Shown here: one piece after another, positions 14,978 to 20,414 of the stretch
Position numbering within the stretch: the first letter of the stretch is position 1
How the letters are laid out: each line of letters opens with the position of its first letter
From: an uncultured Campylobacterota bacterium
Lineage (GTDB): Bacteria; Campylobacterota; Campylobacteria; Campylobacterales; Arcobacteraceae
Length of the DNA stretch: 20,414 nucleotides
Assembly (NCBI GenBank): GCA_903821805.1
Contig: CAIJNA010000062.1
Coordinates: 1 to 20,414 of the forward strand
Reading direction: 5' to 3'
Translations under genes and position numbers: made by a program
The notes under the pieces: generated by a model
The model's input: only the letters and a program-made list of their open reading frames with translations
Database searches by the model: none
Told to the model about the DNA's origin: nothing

Positions 14978-15927
14978 CAATTATCGCAAAAAAGCTTTTT
15001 TATCTTTTTGTGATGCTTTTTATTATCTCAGTTATTTCATTTTTGGCAGTACATCTTGCTCCAAATAGTTTCTTTGCAAGTGGGGAATTAAATCCGAATA
15101 TTACAGAGGAACGAATTGCACATCTAAAAGCTATATACAATCTTGACAAGCCTTTTTATGTTCAATTCTTTGCATGGATAACAAACATACTGCATCTTGA
15201 TTTTGGTATCTCTTTTAGCAGTGGCAATCCAGTAAAAGATGAAATATTATCAAGACTTCCAATAACTCTTACTATTAATATTATTAGTATGTTCCTTATC
15301 TTTGTGCTTTCACTATATCTTGGAATAAAATCAGCATTAAATCATGGAGGAAAATTTGATAAATTTATTGGGCAGATCTCAATTTTAAGTTTTTCAGTAC
15401 CATCTTTTTATCTAGCATTGATATTGACATTTGCATTTTCAATTACATTTCAAGTGTTTCCACTTTCTGGCACAGTAAGTGATTCGAGTCTTACAGGATT
15501 GGATAAGTATAAAGACATAGCATGGCATCTAACTTTACCTATATTAATCATTATTTTTGGTGGTCTGGGAAGCTTAACACTTTATGTGCGGGCTATCACT
15601 ATTGATATTTTAAAAAGCGATTATCTCTTTTTTGCAAAAGCCAGGGGATTATCACAAATTACAATCTTGAGATTTTACATTTTACCAAATCTTTATCCTA
15701 CGGTTATAACCCTTCTGGGCCTATCTTTACCAGGAGTATTTGGTGGTAGTGTTATTCTGGAAACGATTTTTGGAATTGACGGGATGGGTCTTTTATTTTT
15801 TCAGAGCGCAATGAGCAATGATTACCCTGTGATTATGGGTGTTTTACTGATAGGTGCTTTTTTAACTTTAATGGGAAATATTATTGCTGATTTGATTTTA
15901 TTAAAATTAAATCCAAATACAATTTAA
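14974..15927 (+). CDS. ABC transporter permease, DppB/OppB type
   Basis: Integral membrane subunit of a peptide- or nickel-type ABC importer. The 317 residues show the family layout: first helix (about 8-28), an extracytoplasmic segment with NLDKPFYVQFFAWI and LDFGISF, five further helices, and the EAA-type loop AKARGLSQITILRFYILPN that contacts the ATPase. Its start overlaps the acpS stop in ATGA. No second permease, ATPase or binding protein is encoded beside it, which is unusual because DppB proteins work with DppC. The partners are presumably elsewhere in the genome. Substrate cannot be told from the sequence. Confidence 0.88.
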   Translation: MTIIAKKLFYLFVMLFIISVISFLAVHLAPNSFFASGELNPNITEERIAHLKAIYNLDKPFYVQFFAWITNILHLDFGISFSSGNPVKDEILSRLPITLTINIISMFLIFVLSLYLGIKSALNHGGKFDKFIGQISILSFSVPSFYLALILTFAFSITFQVFPLSGTVSDSSLTGLDKYKDIAWHLTLPILIIIFGGLGSLTLYVRAITIDILKSDYLFFAKARGLSQITILRFYILPNLYPTVITLLGLSLPGVFGGSVILETIFGIDGMGLLFFQSAMSNDYPVIMGVLLIGAFLTLMGNIIADLILLKLNPNTI

Positions 15928-16475
15928 ACATAATATCGAATTGAAGCAAATCCATAAGGATTTATTGTTGATAATTCATTTATTTGGGCTCCAGAAACTA
16001 TACCACCAAGAGCAATAATATTAATATCGTATTTTTTGATAACTCTTTCTAATTCTTCCAATCCTTTTGGCTCACCTTTATTTGGTGTTTCAAAAATTGG
16101 CGAATATGTTATTGCATCGGCTTTTTGATTTATTGCATTTTCTATATCTTCATCATTATGACAGCTAATAATTACTTCTAAGCCAAGCTCTTTGGCTACT
16201 TTGATCTCATCAAATTGAGTTGATGTCAGATGAACCCCCTTTGCATTATATTTCTTAGCAAGATGAATATATGTATTTATAAAAATATTGTTTATTTTAT
16301 TTTCTTTACAGACCATAACAAATGAAGATATTAATTCCTCGATATTAAAAGAACTCTTGTCTCTAAAACAAAGCATATCAGGATCATAAAGTTTTATAGC
16401 CTTATGCAGTGTTGATTCAAAAATTTCTAGATTTGAAGAATAATATTTAGGGTCTGTTATAAGATAGTATTTCAT
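15924..16475 (-). CDS. ThiE/TenI-family protein, probably TenI-like
   Basis: TIM-barrel protein of the thiamine phosphate synthase / thiazole tautomerase family, 183 residues. It starts with YYLITD (strand 1) and carries TYSPIFETPNKGEPKG and IIALGGI, the phosphate-binding blocks. The ND and GQED motifs that bind Mg-pyrophosphate in ThiE read NTY (at about 68-70) and LTSTQF, closer to TenI. It also stops right after GFASIRYYV, without the usual C-terminal helix. I therefore favour a TenI-like tautomerase or a diverged paralogue over a working ThiE. It has its own -10 box, a weak ribosome binding site, and shares stop-codon bases with the ABC permease gene. Confidence 0.75.
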   Translation of the reverse strand: MKYYLITDPKYYSSNLEIFESTLHKAIKLYDPDMLCFRDKSSFNIEELISSFVMVCKENKINNIFINTYIHLAKKYNAKGVHLTSTQFDEIKVAKELGLEVIISCHNDEDIENAINQKADAITYSPIFETPNKGEPKGLEELERVIKKYDINIIALGGIVSGAQINELSTINPYGFASIRYYV

Positions 16476-16493
16476 GATTTTACTTTAGGAGGA

Positions 16494-16499
16494 ATTATA
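16494..16499 (-). promoter_or_regulatory. Probable promoter of the TenI-like gene, -10 box
   Basis: TATAAT on the minus strand, immediately after the atpB terminator. A start near 16487 would leave a leader of only about 12 nt and just AAAG as a possible ribosome binding site. Confidence 0.5.
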
Positions 16500-16508
16500 A
16501 ATTGGAAT

Positions 16509-16536
16509 AAAAAAAGGGCTTCATAAAAGAAGCCCT
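16509..16536 (-). terminator. Intrinsic terminator of atpB
   Basis: On the minus strand AGGGCTTC pairs with GAAGCCCT over a six-base loop (stem 16515-16522 with 16529-16536), ending in seven T. A textbook rho-independent terminator, 28 bases after the atpB stop. Confidence 0.93.
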
Positions 16537-16563
16537 AGAAGAAACTCTAACAATTCAAAATTA

Positions 16564-17250
16564 CTAGTGTTGAGCTTCCTCATGCATCATAACTGAACCA
16601 GCTATGTAAACATACGAAAGGATCATAAAAATAAATGCTTGAAGAATCCCAAAAGCAAATAGAAAGAAGAATCCTGGAAGAGGTGCTATCCAAGGAACAA
16701 GCATAAGAAGAACCATAAGGAACATATCATCACCTTTTATTGAACCAAAAAGTCTGAATGCTAAAGATATAATTCTTGAAATATGTGAGATTACTTCGAT
16801 TGGGAACATAAGCGGTGCAAGCGCAGGAACTGGACCCATCATGTGACCTAAATAACTTTTTGCACCATTTTCTTTAAACCCTAAATAGTTATAGTAAAAA
16901 AATACCATAATTGCCAAAGATAAAGTGAAGTTAATATTTCCAGTTACAGATTCAAATCCTGGGATAATTCCCATCATATTTGATACGAAAATTACGAATC
17001 CTAAAGTTGCAATAAGCGGCATAAATGTTTTTGCATTTTTTTCACCCATTGAATCAGTTCCTATAGAAACAACACCTTGAATATATGCTTCCATAATGTT
17101 TTGAGTACCTGTTGGTACAAGTTGAATTTTTCTTGTTGCTGCTCTAGCTACTAAAAGAACGATTGCTATCGTTAAAACAAGATGTGACAATATCATCCAT
17201 TCTTGAGAATGTCCAAACGTCCCTAAAAATGTAAATAATCTTTCTTCCAT
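16564..17250 (-). CDS. atpB: ATP synthase F0 subunit a
   Basis: Membrane subunit that forms the proton half-channels against the c-ring of the F1F0 ATP synthase. The 228 residues have five to six hydrophobic helices. The essential arginine is R166 in SLAFRLFGS (more often RLFGN), and the helix GILQAFIFMILSYVYI at 201-216 carries Q204. PIEVISHISR precedes the arginine helix. The ATG at 17250 follows AAGGA. No other atp genes are nearby; a lone atpB is usual in Campylobacterota. It has its own promoter and a strong terminator, so it is a single-gene unit downstream of ilvA. Confidence 0.97.
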   Translation of the reverse strand: MEERLFTFLGTFGHSQEWMILSHLVLTIAIVLLVARAATRKIQLVPTGTQNIMEAYIQGVVSIGTDSMGEKNAKTFMPLIATLGFVIFVSNMMGIIPGFESVTGNINFTLSLAIMVFFYYNYLGFKENGAKSYLGHMMGPVPALAPLMFPIEVISHISRIISLAFRLFGSIKGDDMFLMVLLMLVPWIAPLPGFFFLFAFGILQAFIFMILSYVYIAGSVMMHEEAQH

Positions 17251-17278
17251 AATTGTCCTTTTTATTTATTATTTTGCC

Positions 17279-17284
17279 ATTATA
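17279..17284 (-). promoter_or_regulatory. Probable atpB promoter, -10 box
   Basis: TATAAT on the minus strand, giving a leader of about 22 nt that includes AAGGA. Just upstream a 6-bp hairpin (AAGATT/AATCTT, 17289-17306) may partly stop transcripts coming from ilvA. Confidence 0.55.
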
Positions 17285-17318
17285 ATTAAAGATTCATAAA
17301 AATCTTATTATATATTTT

Positions 17319-18524
17319 TTAAATCTCTTTAAAACGATAACCGTGTTCTTTTAATTTGTGTTTTATGATTTCTTTGTGTTCGCTTCCTTTTGTTTCAAGG
17401 CCTATGGTCACATTTGCTTCACCAAAATCTAGCTGCACTGCATTTCTATCATAATCAATCATAACGATATTCGCATATACCTCTTTAAAGATTTCAGTTA
17501 GTATCATCAAGCTTCCCGGTTTATCCACAAGCGTAACTATCATATTCATTTTACGATTTGATTTAAGTAACCCTTTTTCAATAATAACAGATAGCATCGT
17601 AACATCTATGTTTCCACCACTTAAAGGCAATACAACTGTTTTATTTTCGATATCTATCTTATTGTGCATGATAGCAGCAAGTCCTACAGCTCCGGCACCT
17701 TCTACTACGATCTTTTGTTTTTCTAGCAGGAACAATATAGCGCTTGCTATTTCTTGATCCTCAACCTCAACAATTTCATCAACGAGTTCAAGAACATAAT
17801 CAAGCATTTTAGGAGTCACATCTCTTACGGCTATCCCATCCGCTATAGTTTTTACAGACAAATTATCAATTGGAGTTTTTGCTTTATATGATGTATTCAT
17901 AGCTGAAGCACCACTTGCAACAACTCCTATTATTTTAATAGATGGTTTGATTTGCTTTACAGCACTAGCAATTCCACTTATGAGTCCACCACCGCCAATA
18001 GGTATAACTATCATATCAATATCTTTAAGTTCTTCAAAAATCTCTAAAAATATAGTACCTTGGCCAGCTATTACATCATCATCCGCAAACGGATGGATAA
18101 ATGTTTTATTATGTCTTGCAGCAAAATCAAGAGCAAAAGAATATGCTTCATCATAATTGCTTCCATGTAAAATAACTTCAGCACCATACGATTTGACACC
18201 ACTAATTTTTGTAAGTGGTGTAGCCTCTGGCATAACTATTGTTGCATCTATATTGTAATATTGAGAACTAAAAGCCATACCTTGTGCATGATTTCCAGCG
18301 CTAGCAGCAACTACACCTGCTTTTTTTTCAGCTTCACTTAGAAGTGATATTTTATTGAAAGCTCCACGTATTTTAAAGCTTCCTGTTAATTGTAAATTTT
18401 CTTTTTTGAAGTATATATTGGAATTTAATTCTTTACTTAAATTTGGTGCAAATGCCAATGGAGTATTGTAAACAACGCCATCCAATCTATTTTTTGCTTC
18501 TATTATGTTTTTTAATGTTATCAT
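17319..18524 (-). CDS. ilvA: Threonine dehydratase (ammonia-lyase)
   Basis: PLP enzyme that deaminates threonine to 2-oxobutanoate, entry point of isoleucine synthesis. The 401 residues comprise a fold-type II catalytic domain (PLP lysine K51 in SFKIRGAFNK; SAGNHAQG; glycine-rich GGGGLISG) and one ACT-like regulatory domain from about 325 (MNMIVTLVDKPGSL). A single ACT domain and this length match the shorter class rather than the about 510-residue E. coli IlvA. The ATG at 18524 is the only reasonable start, as a stop lies five codons upstream. No ribosome binding site precedes it, and the -10 box is so close that the mRNA may be leaderless. Confidence 0.94.
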   Translation of the reverse strand: MITLKNIIEAKNRLDGVVYNTPLAFAPNLSKELNSNIYFKKENLQLTGSFKIRGAFNKISLLSEAEKKAGVVAASAGNHAQGMAFSSQYYNIDATIVMPEATPLTKISGVKSYGAEVILHGSNYDEAYSFALDFAARHNKTFIHPFADDDVIAGQGTIFLEIFEELKDIDMIVIPIGGGGLISGIASAVKQIKPSIKIIGVVASGASAMNTSYKAKTPIDNLSVKTIADGIAVRDVTPKMLDYVLELVDEIVEVEDQEIASAILFLLEKQKIVVEGAGAVGLAAIMHNKIDIENKTVVLPLSGGNIDVTMLSVIIEKGLLKSNRKMNMIVTLVDKPGSLMILTEIFKEVYANIVMIDYDRNAVQLDFGEANVTIGLETKGSEHKEIIKHKLKEHGYRFKEI

Positions 18525-18530
18525 CGCGAA

Positions 18531-18536
18531 ATTGTA
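18531..18536 (-). promoter_or_regulatory. ilvA promoter, extended -10 box at leaderless distance
   Basis: On the minus strand the sequence reads TGATACAAT, then six bases, then the ilvA ATG. With the usual spacing the first transcribed base would be the A of the ATG. The intergenic gap to trmD is only 44 bp. Confidence 0.55.
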
Positions 18537-18568
18537 TCAAATACCAACTAAAATAATTAAGGCTCAAT

Positions 18569-19249
18569 ATGAATTTCACTTTTGTTACTTTATTTTCTAA
18601 TTTAATTGAGTTTTATTTCAAAGATTCTATTTTAAAAAAAGCCATTAATGAAGGTTTCATCTCGATTGATTTTTATAATCCTAGAGACTTTTCAAAAGAT
18701 AAACACAACAAAGTAGATGACACACTTTGTGGTGGTGGAGCTGGTCAACTAATGTTTCCGCAACCACTTTTTGATACTCTTAATGACATAAAAGCAAAAC
18801 ATAAAGATGCCTATATAATATTTCCATTGGCTGCAGCAAAACCTTTTAACCAAAATGATGCGATAAGGTTGGCTAGAAAAAAGAATATCGTACTAGTTAG
18901 CGGCAGATATGAAGGAATTGATGAGAGAGTTATCGAAACTTATGCTGATGAAGTTTTTAGCATAGGTGATTATATTTTAACAGGCGGTGAACTTCCATCG
19001 CTTGTGATTGCAGATGCTATTAGTAGGAATATAGATGGTGTTTTAGGAAATAAAGATTCTTTAAATGATGAGAGCTACAACGAACTAGCAACAAATAAAA
19101 AGATGCTTTTGGAAGCTCCATCTTTTACAAAACCAATAGTTTTTAAAGATTTGAAAGTACCTTCAGAATTATTAAAGGGTAATCACGATAAAATCCGAGG
19201 CTTAAAAAATAAGATGTCTATGTGCAAAACTAAGTACTATAGACCATAA
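18569..19249 (+). CDS. trmD: tRNA (guanine-N1)-methyltransferase TrmD
   Basis: SPOUT methyltransferase that makes m1G37 in tRNAs with a G36 anticodon base, preventing +1 frameshifts. The 226 residues include the trefoil knot region: LVSGRYEGIDERV at 109-121 and SIGDYILTGGELPSLVIADAI at about 131-151, followed by ISRNIDGVLGN. KVDDTLCGGGAGQLM at 48-62 corresponds to the usual YGGGPGMVM block. TTAAGG six bases before the ATG is the ribosome binding site. It precedes rplS as usual, but rimM and rpsP, which commonly sit upstream, are replaced by divergent ilvA. Confidence 0.97.
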   Translation: MNFTFVTLFSNLIEFYFKDSILKKAINEGFISIDFYNPRDFSKDKHNKVDDTLCGGGAGQLMFPQPLFDTLNDIKAKHKDAYIIFPLAAAKPFNQNDAIRLARKKNIVLVSGRYEGIDERVIETYADEVFSIGDYILTGGELPSLVIADAISRNIDGVLGNKDSLNDESYNELATNKKMLLEAPSFTKPIVFKDLKVPSELLKGNHDKIRGLKNKMSMCKTKYYRP

Positions 19250-19250
19250 A

Positions 19251-19291
19251 TGGGGCACTTCCACTTACCATGGTACCCCCGAAATAAAGGG
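19251..19291 (+). promoter_or_regulatory. GC-rich structured leader before rplS
   Basis: In the 47-base gap between trmD and rplS, 18 of the 30 bases 19251-19280 are G or C, far above the surroundings. GGGGCAC (19252-19258) can pair with GTACCCC (19273-19279) with one mismatch. The same CCC run can instead pair with the GGG of the rplS ribosome binding site (19286-19291). TACCATGGTA (19266-19275) is a perfect palindrome. This suggests translational control of L19, possibly by L19 itself, but that is an inference. Confidence 0.45.
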
Positions 19292-19296
19292 AAAAA

Positions 19297-19653
19297 ATGA
19301 AAAACAAATATATTGCAGCTTTTGAAGCGGCTCAAATGGCAGGTAAAACAATACCAAACTTTAAAGCTGGAGACACTTTAAAACTTGGTGTTGAAATTAA
19401 AGAAGGTACAAAAACAAGAATTCAGTTTTTTGAAGGAATTGTTATTGCACTAAGAGGTGAAGGTGTTTCTAACACATTTACTATTAGAAAAATCGGTGCT
19501 AACAGTGTTGGTGTTGAGAGAATTTTCCCACTTTATTCAGATAGTTTAAAAACTATTGAAGTGTTAAGAAGAGGAAGAGTAAGAAGAGCAAAACTTCACT
19601 TCTTAAGAGCATTAAAAGGTAAAGCAGCAAAAATCAAAGAAATAAGAAGATAA
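19297..19653 (+). CDS. rplS: Large-subunit ribosomal protein L19 (bL19)
   Basis: Component of the 50S subunit at the 30S-50S interface. The 118 residues are the usual length. Family features are FKAGDTLKLGVEIKEG near the N-terminus, RIQFFEGIVIALRGEG, TFTIRKI, GVERIFPLYS and the basic C-terminal stretch RRGRVRRAKLHFLR. The ATG at 19297 follows AAAGGG by five bases. It is the second gene of trmD-rplS and is closed by a strong terminator. In E. coli L19 is made far more than TrmD from one message, so the structured leader here is of interest. Confidence 0.98.
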   Translation: MKNKYIAAFEAAQMAGKTIPNFKAGDTLKLGVEIKEGTKTRIQFFEGIVIALRGEGVSNTFTIRKIGANSVGVERIFPLYSDSLKTIEVLRRGRVRRAKLHFLRALKGKAAKIKEIRR

Positions 19654-19670
19654 TACATCTTATTATTTGG

Positions 19671-19703
19671 AAAAAGGCAAGTGGTTCTCACTTGCCTTTT
19701 TTT
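19671..19703 (+). terminator. Intrinsic terminator of trmD-rplS
   Basis: A perfect 13-bp stem, AAAAAGGCAAGTG (19671-19683) with CACTTGCCTTTTT (19689-19701), closes a five-base loop and ends in seven T. Strong rho-independent terminator. Confidence 0.95.
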
Positions 19704-19728
19704 ATGTCTAATTTTATATCCACGTTTA

Positions 19729-19736
19729 TATAGAAT
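19729..19736 (+). promoter_or_regulatory. Probable promoter of the PLP-enzyme gene
   Basis: TATAGAAT, which contains TATAGA and TAGAAT as possible -10 hexamers, 31 to 38 bases before the ATG at 19767. Confidence 0.4.
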
Positions 19737-19766
19737 TATTTTCACAAACACAACAATAGGCTAACA

Positions 19767-20414
19767 ATGTTTACTAATTCAAGAGTTGATCATATTTCAT
19801 TCAAACAAAGAGATTTCTTTATTAAAAGAGATGATCTCCTTAATAAAGATTTTAGTGGCAATAAGGCTAGAAAATTTGATTATTTTCTTGAGAATAATTT
19901 TAAAAATATTGATACAGTAGTCAGTTTTGGATCAAACCAATCAAACGCAATGTATAGCCTATCTGTTTTGGCTAAATTAAAAGACTGGAAATTTAAATAT
20001 TTCACAAATCATCTGTCATCATATTTAAAAGAAAATCCAAGTGGTAATTACAAATATGCTATTCATAACAATATGGAATTGATTGTTAATGAAAAATTCA
20101 CACTGAATAATTATCAAGCAAAGTCAAACGAACTTTTAATACAAGAAGGTGGAGCAATTTTTGAAGCTAGTTTTGGTATAAAAAAATTAGCTGATGAAAT
20201 ATCCGTTTGGAAAATTCAGAATAAAATAAAACGTCTTAAAATTTTTTTACCGAGTGGCACAGGAACTACTGCTTTGTATTTGCAAAAATTTTTATATGAT
20301 GAAATTTTAACTTGTCCTTGTGTTGGTGGAAGTGATTATCTTATGGAACAATTTAAAGATTTGGAACCAAATCAAAAAATATTTCCAATTATTTTAGAAC
20401 CATCAAAGAAATAT
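19767..20414 (+). CDS. PLP-dependent ACC deaminase / D-cysteine desulfhydrase-like protein (runs off the window)
   Basis: The first 216 codons of a fold-type II PLP enzyme; the 3' end is outside the window. The N-terminus reads IKRDDLLNKDFSGNKARKFDY, with K33 as the likely PLP lysine. GSNQSN is at 55-60, EGGAIFEA follows at about 127-134, and the phosphate-binding PSGTGTTA is at 162-169. These match the 1-aminocyclopropane-1-carboxylate deaminase / D-cysteine desulfhydrase group; the residues that would separate the two activities are not decisive here. The start ATG follows AATAGG. It has its own promoter after the rplS terminator. Campylobacterota homologues are often annotated only as ACC-deaminase-like, so substrate is open. 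Confidence 0.88.
   Translation, partial: MFTNSRVDHISFKQRDFFIKRDDLLNKDFSGNKARKFDYFLENNFKNIDTVVSFGSNQSNAMYSLSVLAKLKDWKFKYFTNHLSSYLKENPSGNYKYAIHNNMELIVNEKFTLNNYQAKSNELLIQEGGAIFEASFGIKKLADEISVWKIQNKIKRLKIFLPSGTGTTALYLQKFLYDEILTCPCVGGSDYLMEQFKDLEPNQKIFPIILEPSKKY

Noticed and set aside
16487..16492. Perfect AGGAGG on the plus strand, like a strong ribosome binding site
   Set aside because: The only nearby start (TTG at 16502) is followed by a stop after two codons. The block lies between the -10 box and start codon of the minus-strand TenI-like gene.
1..20414. Mobile elements, CRISPR arrays, toxin-antitoxin or defence gene clusters
   Set aside because: No transposase or integrase frames, no regularly spaced repeats, and nearly all coding space is taken by recognisable housekeeping genes. 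I found no support for a new multi-gene system here.

Overview
The window is AT-rich chromosomal DNA from a member of the Campylobacterota (formerly Epsilonproteobacteria), possibly a low-GC, Arcobacter-like lineage. The phylum call rests on several points: a petABC cytochrome bc complex with a long cytochrome b and a diheme cytochrome c subunit, a lone atpB away from the other ATP synthase genes, the dapB-purF pair, TATAAT or extended TGnTATAAT -10 boxes without clear -35 boxes, and the protein sequences themselves. The genus is a guess.

Layout. 1-1310 holds the 5' two thirds of alaS (minus strand), divergent from trxA. trxA ends in its own terminator and is followed by a probable operon trxB-dapB-purF-YhcC-like radical SAM gene (1901-6060). 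petABC follows (6200-8936) with its own promoter and terminators, convergent with a minus-strand pair: an unrecognised four-helix membrane protein and rsmE. A tight divergent promoter region leads into moeA-moaA-queC (10260-13130). A minus-strand tRNA-Asn(GUU) faces queC. Then come a secreted thioredoxin-fold protein and the overlapping pair acpS / ABC permease (plus strand). These are convergent with a ThiE/TenI-like gene, atpB and ilvA (all minus strand). ilvA is back to back with trmD-rplS, and after a strong terminator the window ends in a truncated PLP-dependent ACC-deaminase-like gene.

How the genes work together. Almost everything is core metabolism or translation: aminoacylation (AlaRS), rRNA and tRNA modification (RsmE, TrmD, QueC), ribosomal protein L19, thiol redox (TrxA, TrxB, the periplasmic Dsb-like protein), respiration and energy (PetABC, AtpB), and cofactor, nucleotide and amino-acid synthesis (MoeA, MoaA, AcpS, TenI-like, PurF, DapB, IlvA). 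The operon moeA-moaA-queC joins two pathways that both start from GTP, and queC lies next to one of the GUN-anticodon tRNAs that queuosine modifies.

I saw no mobile element, CRISPR array, toxin-antitoxin pair or defence cluster, and no convincing undescribed multi-gene system. The most interesting signals are regulatory or small: a GC-rich leader before rplS with a hairpin that could compete with one masking the ribosome binding site, an apparently leaderless ilvA transcript, trmD separated from its usual rpsP-rimM partners, a short TenI-like protein lacking the ThiE metal-binding motifs, a lone dipeptide-type ABC permease, and a possible gene remnant upstream of the tRNA. Where residues of other species' proteins are compared, this is from memory and not from a search.
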